Positions 37,273 to 50,670 of a stretch of DNA of 64,000 bases are shown here, one piece after another; within the stretch, counting starts at the first letter, position 1; the number at the start of each line of letters is the position of its first letter. The DNA is from Manihot esculenta (lineage: Eukaryota; Streptophyta; Magnoliopsida; Malpighiales; Euphorbiaceae). A program made the position numbers and the translations under genes. The DNA lies in NCBI RefSeq assembly GCF_001659605.2, contig NC_035171.2, forward strand, positions 8,103,873-8,167,872, written 5' to 3'. Below the pieces are notes generated by a model. That model did no database searches and was not told the DNA's origin. It saw only the letters and a list, made by a program, of their open reading frames with translations.

Positions 37273-37278
37273 CTTCAT
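37273..37278 (-). CDS. Probable ancestral HIPP micro-exon (Met-Lys)
   Basis: ATGAAG followed directly by GTAAGTACACC on the minus strand. In related HIPP genes a two-codon first exon joins to QKIVIKV (family knowledge). Here the expected join site before CAAAAG is GG, not AG. If splicing fails, this ATG opens a short upstream frame ending at TAG before the ATG at 37182. Confidence 0.5.
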
Positions 37279-37364
37279 AATTTTCTCGAGCACCAAACAA
37301 GATGTTGGTTTCGTAGACTAGCGAGTGATGTTGAGAGAATAAGAAGAAAGAATCAAGAAATGGG

Positions 37365-37372
37365 TATTTATA
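37365..37372 (-). promoter_or_regulatory. TATA box of the HIPP gene
   Basis: The minus strand reads CATCTATAAATACCCATTTC, a strong plant TATA box, about 87-94 bases upstream of the ATGAAG. A CT-rich leader (CTTTCTTCTTATTCTCTCAAC) follows it, as is typical for transcription starts about 30 bases downstream. Confidence 0.7.
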
Positions 37373-37499
37373 GATGAAGAGAGAGATTAAAGATTTGCAT
37401 GAGAAGTAAACTTGCACATGACTCGAAATTACTATCTGTGCATGGAATTTTAAGGAATGATTATTTTTGATGATATTATATTTTTGCATGGAATTTATA

Positions 37500-37645
37500 T
37501 ATTTTTTTATAAATATATTTAAATTTTATTATTATTTTTGAAAAAAATTTAAATTTTAAAAATAAAAATTAATTAAATTTTACTTTTATTTTTTAGAAAT
37601 TTTGATGATATTACCAATTTGATTGGAAAGTTTGATAGATTACAA
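37500..37645 (+). repeat. 146-bp direct repeat, right copy
   Basis: Identical to 35807-35952. On its left is the HIPP upstream flank and on its right a truncated M1 module (37670-37880), so it is a patch out of its normal context. Together the copies bracket a 1547-bp segment holding the HIPP gene. Confidence 0.9.
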
Positions 37646-40600
37646 TAAAAATAAATTGTTCTTTGTACATAAATAAAACCTAAAAGACTACAAGAAGTAG
37701 TATTAACAACATATGAAATGATTTGAAATTATAATATTTTGAGAGAGAAGATATGAAGAGAGAGGGAGAGACCGGGAGAAATTGAAAAAAAAAGTCATAT
37801 AGACTATTGTATATGTCAATAGTTATTTTCATGGACTACAATTTTAAAAATATCACAGTCGAAGAAAATAAGTTTGTAAAAACTCAATAAAATCTTCTAA
37901 TTTTTTATGACCTTTTATCTGAAATTATATTAATTTAATAGCTAGGTAATTTTTTTTCTCTTAAAAAGTCCCTTTATTAGATAAACTACTTTCTTTTCTC
38001 TTAAAAAATATTTTTTTAAATTTTTTTTATTAATTTCTTTCGATTTTTTTTAAAAGTATCATCGTAAAGAATTGTAAAGAGAGATTAAGTTTTCATTAAT
38101 AAATTTAATTTTTTAAAAAATTAAATTTACTTTATTTTATTAAAAATAAAATTAAGCATAGAAATATTTTGAAAATAAAAATTCATTAAAATTACTTTTG
38201 TTTTTCAATTTTTATATATTTTAATTTTAAAAGTACTAATAAATTAAAAAATATTCAAAAAAATTCATTAAATTTTACTTTTGTTTTTCAATTTTTATAT
38301 ATTCTAATTTTAAAAGTACTAATAAATTAAAAAATAATAAGTTTACGAGTTTTACAACTAGTAATTAACAAGAAAAAGAGAAAATAATTGTGAGATGAGA
38401 AATTTATAAAATGCTTAAATCTCATCAGTAATTATAGAACATGTTTAGATTAAGACTTGCATAAAGAAATGGACTGAATTTTCTCATATGGAATTGGGTG
38501 GGCCAATTAAATTAAAGTAATTATGAAATTTGGCTATTGAATGATAATTAGGAATTTTCCTTTTTTTTTTTTTTAATAAAAATCACATTCAATACGTTTA
38601 GATGGAATAAAAATTTTAAAATTAATATTATTAATTTAATTAAAAATTTTGAAAAAATATAATAAATCACTCATCTATCATTGACCTGGTCATTATTAAT
38701 CATAATAATTAAATGAATTAAAAAGAGTTTAAAAATCATAACAATTAAATACAAATTAATCATATTATTTTTTATAAATAATTAATTATATTATTAATAA
38801 TTTATTGAAAAATAAAAATTATTAATATATAAAATTCATTATATAAAATTCTAAATTAATCAAAATAAAAATACAATATTTTCTGTATTTTAAAATTTTT
38901 ATTAAAATATCAATATATAAATAATTAATTATATTATTAATAATTTATTGAAAAATAAAAATGATCAATATATAAAATTCATTATATAAAATTCTAAATT
39001 AATCAAAATAAAAATACATTATTTTCTGTATTTTAAAAATTTTATTAAAATATCAATATATAAAATTCTAAATATATTTTAAATATAAATTATTTTTCAC
39101 AAATAAATAAAATATAAATCACTCAAATAAGTAAATAATTTATAATTATAATATTTGGAGAAAGATAAAGATGTGGAGAGACAAGTGAAAATGATGGTGA
39201 AAGAGAGATCTAAAAGAAATTAAAAAAAAAAAAAATCATATAGACTATTATATATTTTAATAGTCATCTTCTGGACCACAATTTTAAAAAATCAGTGTTT
39301 GATAAAATAAGTTTATAAGGACTTAAAAACCACTACTATAATTTTTCTTTTTTTCAGCATTCTTAATTTCTTATAATTTGTTTTTAAGAATCTTTTATCT
39401 GAAATTATATTAATTTAATTTCTAAATAATTTAATAATTCATCAATGAATTAACCCATTTTATTTCGAATAATAAAAATAAAGGTAAAGTTATATAAATT
39501 TTTCAATTTTGAGCGAGTCGGTAACTGCATTCATCACTTCACCACTTTAACTATATGTAAATAATAATAATAAATAAAAATTAAATTTTTAATAGAATCG
39601 GTTATTTTATTTTATGAAAAAAATTACTATTTAATTTTTATGATACGAAAAAATTTATTAATTAGTTTTTCAATTTTAAAAAATATATTAAAATATCTCT
39701 GATATTTTTAAAAATTCTACTAATTAGTTATTTTATTAATTTTAACTGTTAAATATTATAAAAAAATCTAAAATATCTATGATATAAAAAAATTAATTAA
39801 TATATTTTTTAAAAATTTAAGAGATCAATAAATAAATTTTTTAAAATTATAAGAGCTATTTAATAAAATATTTAACAGTAAAAACCTAATAAAAGAACTA
39901 ATTAGTAAATTTTTTTAAATATTCTGAATGTTTTTATTATATATTTTTAAATAAAAAAATTAATTAATAATTTTTTTATATCATAAAAACTGAATAATAA
40001 TTTTTTTTCAAGCCCCTATTATTGCATTGGAAAGTAGATTGTGACTTCGGCACATTAAATCAAAGATCTCTTAAATGGATTTTTCACGTCTTTTTTCATT
40101 TGTGGAAAAAAAAAAATCCCTTCTTGGATATTGATTGGAAAATTTTTTAAAAAAATATTATTGTAAAGATTCTTAAAGAAATATTAAGTTTCCATTAATA
40201 AATTTAATATTTTAAAAAAGTTAATTTTATTTCTTGTAAATTTTAAAAAAAAAACAAAAATTTTACTTTTATTTTTTTATTTTATATATTCTAATTTTTT
40301 TTGAAATAGATATTCTAATTTTAAATTTTAAAAGTACTAATAAATGAAAATATATTTTACAGTTATTTCATACATAATGGAACATAATTAAGCTCATTTA
40401 GATTAAGACTTGCATAGAGATGGTCCGAATTTTCTCATATGAAATTGGGTGGGCCACTTAAATTAAAGTGATTATGAAGTTTGGCCATTAAATGGTAATT
40501 AGAAATTTTCTTTTTTTAAAAAAAAAAATCTCAAGCCATACGTTTAAATAGAATAAAATTTTTAAAAATTTGATAATATTATCAATTTAATTAGAAATTT

Positions 40601-43600
40601 TGAGATAATACAGTAATGATTCATTAAAATTATTGTCTGTATAGAACGTCAACAAGTTTGAATACAATAAAATATTAAAGTTTGAAATATTTCAGACTTA
40701 GAAAATGCTTCAAGTTCACTAAAAATTAGTATGTAATATGAGATTAAAATTTAGATGCAGACGGGCTAAATTTTCATTTTTGGAATTGAGGTGGGTATCT
40801 TAGAATATGTAATATGAGATTTCTTGGCATAATTCTCCATAAGTTCCAAATTTCTCCTTTTCATTAGGAATCCAATCAAAATTTTATGGCAAAGTTAATG
40901 TAAAAATCAACTTGAAATAATCAATTTAGTTGCTTAATATAACCCTATATATAATATATAATTTATAAAATATTAGTTTATAAAGTTATAATATAAACGA
41001 AAATCTAATTATATATTATTAAAAAAATATTATACTTTAGTATTATTGATAAAAATATAAATAATATTTAGTTTGAGTATCTATGTTAATTAAAGAAATT
41101 AAATTAATTCCATTATTAATTAAATTACATATTATAAAAAATAATTAAAATGAATTGATGAAAACATACACTCATCCGAAGCATGAAAGTTCTCTTCTAG
41201 GACCAAAATTTTAAAAACACGAAACTCAAAGAAAGCTTAACTTATTTTTTCTTTGCAAAAATTCAAAAAAAAAAAAAAAATCAAAGTCTTACTGTCATTA
41301 TTTTTATTGTATTTTTTTTATTACTTCAATCACAAAAAATTATATTAATTTACTTTGTCCGCAAGCGATCTTAATTTTCCACAATCTTTTTTCTAAAAAA
41401 AAAATTATATTTTTAACATTTAAATCAATAAAAAAATAGTTAACAAAAAAAATTTTTTTATCAAAATAAAAATATATTATTTTCTATATTTTAAAATTTT
41501 ATTAAAATATTAATATATTTTAATATTTAAATCAAAATTAAATAATTAAAATAAATAATTTTATTATAAAATATTTTCTTTGATTGACATTTTTTAAATA
41601 TAAATTATTATTCACAAATAAATAAAATTTAAATCAATGAAATAAGTATTAATAATAATATATGAAATAATTTATAATTATAATATTTAAAGAAAGAGAC
41701 AGACATGGAGAAATGAATGGAAATGGTGGTGAGAGAGACGGAAAGAAAAGGAACTGTGTAAACTATTAAACATTAATAGTTATTCTCCATACTATAATTT
41801 TAAAAACATCACAGTTCGAGAAAATAAGTTTGTAAAAACTTAATAAAGTTCTAAGTTTGCTGCTATCAATTTTTTTTTAGCGATCTTAATATTTTGTATT
41901 TTTTCTTTTTTAATAATCTTTTATTTGAAATTATATTAATTTAATTTTTAATTAGTTTTTTTATTAATTTTAACCGTTAAGTATTATTAAAAAAATTTAA
42001 AATGCCCCTAATATAGAAGCACTAATTAGTATATTTTTTGAAAATCTAAAGGATCAATTAATAAATTTTTTAAAATAATAAAAACTATTTAGTAAAATAT
42101 TTAACGGCTAAAATTAATAGATGGATTAACTAATAAAATTTTTAAAATGTTAAGAATATTTTAATATATTTTTTAAAATTAAAAAAATCAACCAATAAGT
42201 TTTTTACCATGAAAATTAAAAATTAGATTGTGAAAATCCCTTAAATAGATTTTTTACGTCCATTATCATTTCTTTCTCTTCATTGGATAAATTTTTTTTT
42301 TCTTAAGAAAATATATTGATTCGAAAAAAATTTAAAAAATATTATTGTAAAGGAATATTAAGCTTCCATTAATAAATTTAATTTTTTAAAAATGTTAATT
42401 GTAAATTTTAAAAGTAAAACTAACCATAGTAAAATTTTGAAAATAAAAGCTAATTAAATTTTACTTTTATTTTTCTATTTTATATGTTCTAATTTTAAGA
42501 GTACTAATAAATAAAAATATATATTACAGTTATTACATATATTATAGAATATAATTAATCTCATTTAGATTAAGACTTGCACATAGAGATGGTCTGAATT
42601 TTTTCATACTGAATTGGGTGGGCCACTTAAATTAAAGTGATCATGAAGTTTGGCCATGGTAATGAGGAATTTTCTTTTTTCTTCTCTGAAAAAAAATCCC
42701 AGTCAATACGTTTAGATAGAAATTTTGAGAAAAATACAATAATGATTCATTAAAATTATTGTCTGTACAGAAAGACTTAAATATCCCAATTAACAAGTTT
42801 GGATACAATAAAATTAATTTTCAGAATAAAAAATTTAAAAAAAATATCACACTGTCACTAAAATAGAAAATTCATAATAAAATATTGTAATCTACTAAAT
42901 TATGAAACAAATAATTTATTATAAATTAAAATAGCTGAATATATAATTATATTTTATATTAATTGTGATTAATCTGCATTAATATTTTAATTTATTCAAC
43001 ATTAAAACTTACAAAATCATAATAATTAAACACAAATTAATTATATTATTTTTTATAAATAATTAATTATATTATTAATAATTTATTAAAAAAGTAAAAA
43101 TTTATCATATATTACTAACCGTATTTTAAATTTTGCTATGCTATAAATTATTATAAATTGATTATAATTTTATTATTTTATAAAAATTTAAAATTTAATC
43201 AATAAAATTTAAAATACAGTTAATAATAAATTAAATATTGGCACTGACATGATTTTCAAAAGTAATAACAAATCACTCCATTTTGAAATACAAAATATTG
43301 ACAATAACATGATTTTCAGAGTAATATTGTAATTTATTCATAAAATAAATTATTATTTAATTATTTTTAAATTTTTATAAACGGAAATATTATTTTTTAA
43401 AAAAGAAAAAGTAAAATATTAATGCAAGGCAAATAGTAATCCTAATTAAAGTCAATTATTAAAGAAAATAAAATATATATACTCATTCTAAATGATGACA
43501 ACAGAGGGAAAAAAAAAGAAACGTATAAATTATCACTCATGGAAACATAAAAGTTATTTTTTTTTATCAATTTTATTTCATGCCTTTATTTTATTAGTAT
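37646..43600. repeat. Decayed repeat block V
   Basis: No gene. M1 lies at 37670-37880, 39090-39310 and 41610-41830; M4 at 39650-40010 and 41940-42210; M3 at 40020-40120 and 42225-42290; M2 or M2' at 38450-38560, 40395-40510, 40740-40880 and 42560-42670; P near 41350. A two-copy tandem repeat with a period of about 143 bases spans 38778-39063. Confidence 0.6.
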
Positions 43601-44010
43601 CAGACTTCTTCCAAAGATGTGAGATTTTGAATTTAAATATTAATTAAAGTCAATTATTAAAAAAAATAAAATATAATTTGAATATTTTTTTTATTAATGC
43701 ATCATATAATTTGAAAACTCTGTCCAACTCAATCTGACAACTAATGATAATTCATACAATATCAAAATAAAAAAATAAATTAAAAAAATCAATGATTTAA
43801 TCCTATCAAACACAAGCCTGATGACTAACAATAATTTGCATAATATCAAAATAAAAAATAAATAAAAAGAAGTAAATGAATTAAGTCATTTATAACAAAA
43901 TCTAAATTATTCCAAACCTCAAATTTCAAATTGAAAGTGATTGTGGTCCACATACCATATCACACCAAATTGTACTCCTTTTCATTTTGTTTTCTTCTAT
44001 TTTCGTTTTC
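43600..44010. repeat. Partial module G leading into RLP promoter copy
   Basis: Shared words with 21040-22200 include AAAGATGTGAGATTTTGAAT, GACTAA.GATAATTTGCA and the AAATTG.ACTCCTTT.CAT end. It passes directly into the RLP upstream segment at 44023, as a similar fragment does at 50670. Confidence 0.5.
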
Positions 44011-44022
44011 AAAGTCCGTTCA

Positions 44023-44640
44023 AGATACGGTTATATTTAAAATTATATCATTAACTCAATTAAACTCGAAATGGAAATCGATTAATAATTTTTAACTCAA
44101 ATTTAGGATTGAAAATATTTCCATCCAGATACGGTTATGTTTAAAATTAGACCATTAGCTCAATTAAACTCGAGATGAAAATTGATTAATAATTTTTAAC
44201 TCAAATTTAAGATTGAAAATATCTAAGATGATCGTTCTAAACACTTCCTTTCAAATTTTTATTAAAAATATTGAAATTGGCAATATAATCTCTAGAATTT
44301 GATATGTTTTCAACTGTGAATTCTAAAAAGTAAAAGTTATATATAAAAAAAGTGTGAAATATGTGTGAAATAAAATTTAATAAAATTTAATGTATTTTAG
44401 AGTGTATAATTGAAAAGTTAATAAAAAATTATATTTTTTAATAAATGTGAAAAAGTGGATAAAAATTATAGAAAAGAGAGAATATTTTGCTTTAAAAAGT
44501 TTATTTGATTTATTTTTTAAAATTTAATAGTTTTATTAATTACACATCAAAAAATTAAATGTTTTATTAATTTATTTATTGATCTAGATTTTAAAGGTTG
44601 CCTTTTTGTTAAAAGAAAAAAAAAAAAAATTGGCTCTCTT
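44023..44640 (+). promoter_or_regulatory. Copy of RLP upstream flank, with 104-bp tandem duplication
   Basis: From about 44130 to 44630 the sequence matches 50690-51175, the flank of the intact RLP B first exon (for example AAATTGGCAATATAATCTCT and TTATTGATCTAGA.TTTAAA). A third copy lies at 15585-16020. Inside it the stretch starting AGATACGGTTAT is present twice, at 44023 and 44127. Confidence 0.6.
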
Positions 44641-44647
44641 AGATTTC

Positions 44648-44857
44648 ATGGAAACAAAGGTTGCTTTGAAGAAGGTAGATTGGCTCTCTTAGATTTCAAA
44701 GGCAGTTGTTGGATCAAATGGGTTCAACGCAGACCATCTTCTTCCTTCATGGATTGATGATCCAATCAGCAATTGTTGTGAATGGGAGCGTGTCATTTGC
44801 AACTCAACCACTGGTCAAGTAACTGAGCTCTCGCTCAACAATACACAAAAATATGAT
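44648..44857 (+). pseudogene. Relic of an RLP first exon
   Basis: It matches 51338-51530 of the RLP B first exon: HGNKGCFEEGRLALLDF, then after a frame shift GSNGFNADHLLPSWIDD and NCCEWERVICNSTTG. The frame is broken in AGATTTCAAAGGCAGTTG, and the signal-peptide part is replaced by a second TTGGCTCTCTTAGATTTC placed after an A-tract. It ends abruptly in a repeat module. A dead RLP gene start with no further exons nearby. Confidence 0.85.
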
Positions 44858-44859
44858 AT

Positions 44860-47800
44860 TGATGATATCAGTCAATACTCTTAAATATAATAAATTTTTT
44901 TAAAATTTGATACTATTATCAATTTAATTAAAATATCAATATATAAAATTATTAATATATTTTAATTTTTAAATCAAAATTTATTAATAAAAAATAAATT
45001 ATTTTGTTATAAAATATTTTCTTTGATTAATAGTTTTTAAATATAAATTATTTTTTATAAACAATTAAAATCTAAATCACTGAAATAAGTATTAATAATA
45101 ATATATAAAATGATTTATAATTATAATATTTAGAGAGATAAAGATATGGAGAGACGAATGAAAATAATGGTGAAAGAGAGATCGAAAGGAAATTATAAAG
45201 ACTTAATAAAATAAGTTTGTAAAGACTTAATAAAGTTTTAAGTACATTATAATTTTTCTTTTTTTAGTATTCTCAACTTAGTATTTTGTTATAGAGATGG
45301 TCTGAATTTTCTCATTTAGATTAAGACTTGCATATAGAGATGGTCTAAATTTTCTCATATGGAATTGGATGGGCCACTTAAATTAACGTGATTATAAAGT
45401 TTGACCATTGATTGGTAATTACAAATTTTCTTTTTTTATTTCTGAAAAAAAATCCCAGTCAACACGTTTATATAAAATAAAATTTTTGAAATCTCAATAA
45501 TATTATCAATTTAATTAAAAATTTTTAGAAAATACAATAAAACACTTATTTATCATTCATCTATATATGATGTGGTTGTTATTGATCATAACAGTTAAAT
45601 GAGTTAAAAGAGTTTAAAAATCATAACAATTAAACACAAATTAATCATATTATTTTTTTTATAAATAAATAATTATATTATTAATAATTTATTGAAAAAG
45701 TAAATATTATGACATATTACTAACTAACTGTATTTTAAATGAATTATTATAAATTGAAAAAGTTATATGAATATAGTTTTATCATTTTATAAATATTTAA
45801 AATTTAATCAATAAAATTTTACGGTTAGTAATAAATTAAATTATTTATGACTTATTTTTATAAATTATCAATATTATAATTAATGTGCTTAATTGATATA
45901 ATTTTTGTAAATTTTGGTATTCAATAAATTATAATTTAAATTTAAATTTTTAATGAGTTAACATGAAATAGTAAAGTGGTATAAATTTAGAATTATTTCA
46001 ATAAGAATAATAATAAATATTTTAAAACACGTGAACTTAAAATAAAGGGAATTGGAGAAAATTTTATATATATATAAAGTAAACAAAATTCTGGAAAAAA
46101 ATTAAATTAAAAAAAAGGTAAGGTGAGGATGTAATTTTGTTGTTATTAAAGAATATTAATATATTAATTATATAAAATTTATAAATATATAACAAATAAA
46201 AATCGTAAAAAAAATTAAAATATATAGTAAATTTCATAAAGTTGATTTAATATATTAAAATAAAGAATTGTTATTATCTTTAATAATGAAAATAAAATAT
46301 AATAATATGATTTTCAAAGTAATATTTTAAATTTATTCATAACGTAAATTATTATTTAATTTTTATAAAGGGAAATGCTATATTTTAACATAAAATATTC
46401 TTAAATATATTTATGTTATTTTATTTTTTAAATTTCATAAATATATATCAATATATTTATTATTTATACTACCTTATATTAAAATTATATTGATTTACTT
46501 TTTACGCCGGCGATCTTAGTTTTCCACAAACTTTTTTAAAAATAATATTTTATATTTTTAACATTTAAGTCAATAAAAAAATATTTAACAAAAATTTTTT
46601 TTATCAAAATAAAAATGTATTGTTTTCTGTATTTTAAAAATTTTATTAAAATATCAACTATATAAAATTATTAATATATTTTAATTTTAAATCAAAATTA
46701 ATTAATAAAAAATAAATTATTTTGTTATAAAATATTTACTTTGATTGATATTTTTTAAATATAAATTTTTTTTTACAAATAAATAAAATTTAAATCACTA
46801 AAATAACTATTAGTAATAATAAATGAAATGATTTATAAATATAATATTTCGAGAGAGATAAATATTCGGAGAGACGAATGAAAATGATGGTGAAAGAGAT
46901 ACTGAAAAAATTAAAAGAAAAAGAAACATATAAAATAAGTTTGTAAAGACTTAATAAAATTCTAAGTCCACTATTATATACGTTAATAGTCATTCTCCGG
47001 ACAACAATTTTAGAGACATCAGTGTAAAGACTTAATAAAATTCTAAGTCCACTATTATGATTTTTTTTTAGCATTCTTAACTTCTTGTAATTTTTTTAAG
47101 ATCTTTCATTCTAAATTATATTAATTTAATTTCTAGGTAATTTAATAATCCATGATTTAACTCATTTTACTTTCAATAATAGAAATAAAGGTAATTTGAT
47201 ATCTCTTTATTTGATGAAATTTTATTAATACAATTAGTAATTTTGCTTTAAAAAAAAGAATTGTAATATTTTAAAAATCTACTAATTAATCATTCTATTA
47301 ATTTTAACCATTAAATATTATAAAAAAAATATAAAATAGATTTTTCACGTCCTTTATCATTTAGAGAAAAAAAAATCCTTCATTGGATATTGATTCGAAA
47401 TTTTTTTTAAAATATTATTGTAAAAATTCTGTAAAGAGATATTAAATTTCCATTAATAAATTTAATGTTTTAAAATAATTAATTTTATTTATTTTAAATT
47501 TTAAAAATAAAACAAAAATTTTACTTTTGTTTTTCTATTTTATAAATTTTAATTTTAAAAGTATACTAAATAAAAATATATTTTACAATTATTCTATGTA
47601 TTATGAAACATAAATAATCTCATTTTATATTAAGACTTGCATACAGGGATGGTCTGAATTTTCTCATAGAGAATTTGGGTGGGCCACTTAAATTAAAGTG
47701 ATTATGCAATTTGGCCATTGAATGGTAATTAGAATTTTTTTTTTAAATTTTAATGGTATTATCAAAAAGTAAATTATTTTTTAAATGGAAATATTAAATT

Positions 47801-48340
47801 TTAATATGAAAATATTTTTAAATATATTTCATTAATATATTGTTGCATTTTTTTTTAAAAAGTAAATATCAATGCCAAATAAACCGTGGTACCAATTAAA
47901 ATTTGGTCATATAATAGTAATTAGGAAATTTTAAATACATACAGTACTATATTTGATATTGATTTAAGAAATTAATAAATTATTGAGATAGTTATCTGAA
48001 AAGAAAATTTTGATAATTCAATCAATACGTTTAGATAGAATAAAATTCTTGAAATTTTAATAATATTATCAATTTAATTGAAAATTTTAAGAAAATACAA
48101 TAAATCACTCATCTATCATAGATTATAGTTGTTAAACATTAATGATTAAATATTCTTGTCAATAAGTTTGAGTAGAATAAAATTCTCAAAAATTTTTTGA
48201 TTATAGCTATCTTGGTGGAAATTTTAAGAGGAATATGACACATAGTTGAAAATATTGGCAACAACATGGTCCCAGAGTAATATTTTAAATTTATTCATAA
48301 AATAAATTATTATTTAATTATTTTTAAAGTTTTATAAACG
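44860..48340. repeat. Decayed repeat block VI
   Basis: No gene. M1 lies at 45050-45210 and 46770-47000, M2 at 45290-45430 and 47620-47730, M3 at 47330-47400, P near 46495. The stretch 45290-47200 is the second copy of the segmental duplication at 17580-19500. Confidence 0.6.
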
Positions 48341-48910
48341 ATAAGAGCAATGATTACTTAAGCACTACTATAAAAGGAGGCATTCAGAGCTCAGCTAAAT
48401 AATGATATACCGAAACAGAGATTGCCATAAGTAACAGCGCGATCTCGAGAGTCCAATGTCACTAAAATCAAACCCTTTTTGGAGTCATATAAAAACCCTC
48501 ACGTAAATTAAATTTATCGAGCAAATCTCTCGTTGGAGAAGACTAGAACATGCAAAATAGAAGCCGTCCACAATCGACAAGGAAAATTAGAGATAGGGTT
48601 AAAAAAATAACTATAAATCTAATAAAACCGTAAAATGTAAAAAATCACCGATCATAAAGTAATTCGGTGAACTGCATGCGAAATCGAAAATTTTACCGAA
48701 ATCAATCCTGACGACTAATGATAATTTGCATGATATCAAAATAAAAAAATAAAAATAAATAAAAAAAAGTATTCAATAAATCATTTCAAATCTGGAATTC
48801 CAAAATGGAAGTGACTGTGGTCCATATATCACACCAAATTGCACTCCTTTCCATCTTTGTCTCTTTTATTTTCGTTTTCCAAGTTCATCTGCTATGATTT
48901 ATGGTTTATA
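48340..48910 (-). repeat. Module G, second-best copy
   Basis: Parallel to 21570-22190: AAGCACTACTATAAAAG, GGCATTCAGAGCTCAGCTAA, GGAGTCATATAAAAACCCT and GAAGTGACTGTGGTCCATAT occur in the same order. The part with the short LID-phrase reading frame is missing. Confidence 0.5.
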
Positions 48911-50670
48911 ATTTTTTTTTTTTTTACATTCTTAGCTTCTTATGTTTTTTTATGACTTTTCATATGAAATTATATTAATTTAATTTTTAAATATTTTTTT
49001 CCTCTTAAAAGTCCTTCATTAGATAAACTATTTTTTTTCTTAAAAAATATAGTTTTAGATTTTTTTATTGATTCCTTCCGTTTTTTTTTAAAAATTATTA
49101 TAAAGAATCTGTAAAGATATATTAAGTTTCCATTAATAAATTTAATTTTTAAAAAATTAATTTTATTTTATTATAAATTTTAAAAATAAAATTAAGCATA
49201 GAAAAATTTTGAAAATAAAAATTCATTAGGTTTTACTTTTGTTTTTCAATTTTATATATTCTAATTTTAGAAATCCTAATAAATTAAAAAATAATAAGTT
49301 TACGAGTTTTACAACTAGTAATTAACAAGAAAAAAAGAAAACAATTGTGAGATGAGAAAATTATAAAATGCTTCAATCTCACTAATAATTAATATTTTTT
49401 ATACTTATAGTTATTCCATATATTATGGAACATAATTAACCTCATTTAGATTAAGATTTGGATGCAGAGATGGACTGAATTTTCTCGTATGCAATTGGGT
49501 GGGCCACTTAAATTGAAGTTGATTATGAAGTTTGGCCACTGAATGGTAAATTATTATTTAATTTAGATTCATTCATAAAGTAAATTATTATTTAATTATT
49601 TTTAAAATGGAAATGTTAAATTTGAATATGAAAATATTTTTAAATATATTTCATTAATATATTTGTTGCATTTGTTTTTTTTAAAAAATAAATATAAATG
49701 CCAAACAAATAGTGGTAGTAATTAAAGTTTGATCTCAGAATGGTAATCAGTAAATTTTGAATGCATACTGGACCATATTTGATATTAATTTAAGAAATTA
49801 ATGAAATATTGAGATGATTATCTAAAAAAGAAATTTTGATGATTCCGGTCAACACGTTTAGATAGAATAAAATTCTTGAAATTTTGATAATATTATCAAT
49901 TTAATTGGAAATTTTGAGAAAATATAATAAACCATTTATCTATCATTGACCTATTGACCTATATATGATGTGGTTGTTCAAGATTAATGATTCACTAAAA
50001 TTATTGAGTGTACAAGAAGGCTTAAAATACCAGTCAATAAGTTTGGATAGAATAAAATTCTAAAAAATTTGATGATATATAGCTGTTTTGAAGGAAAATT
50101 TGAGGGAAATATCACACGTCACTAAAAATATAACAATTCACTGTGTTTTGAAATACAGAATATTGGCAATAACATGATCCCAGAGTAATATTTTAAATTT
50201 ATTCATAAAATAAATTGTTATTTAATTATTTTTGAATTTTTATAAACGGAAATATTAAATTTTAATATGAAATATTTTTAAATATATTTCAGTAATATAT
50301 TTATTGTATTTTTTAAAAAAATAGTAAAATATCAATGCAAAACAAATAACAATTCTAACTAAAGTATATGGACTATCATATCATATATACTCATTGTAAA
50401 TTATCACATGAAAACATAAAAGTTATTTTTTTATCAATTGGTTGTATTTCATGTCTTTATTTTATTAGTAACAGAGTTCTTCGAACATTAGAGATTTTAA
50501 ATTTAACTAATAAATTTGAATATTAGTTAAAGTCAATTATTAAAAAAATAAAATATAATAAAAAACAACTAACATGTAGTAAACGAAACAAAATAAAATC
50601 GTTATCATCCAAACACTACTATAATGGGAGGCGATCAACGCTCAGCTAAAAAATATACACGGGCGGACGA
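48910..50670. repeat. Decayed repeat block VII
   Basis: No gene. M2 lies at 49440-49550, followed by the usual tail words (CAATTTAATTGGAAATTTTG, TATATAGCTGTTTTGA) and a short G fragment at 50460-50670, which passes into the RLP B upstream flank. Confidence 0.55.

Noticed and set aside
46790..47074. A minus-strand frame of 94 codons with an internal repeat (SGLRILLSLYK)
   Set aside because: It lies wholly in repeat module M1, and the internal repeat mirrors a local duplication of noncoding sequence.
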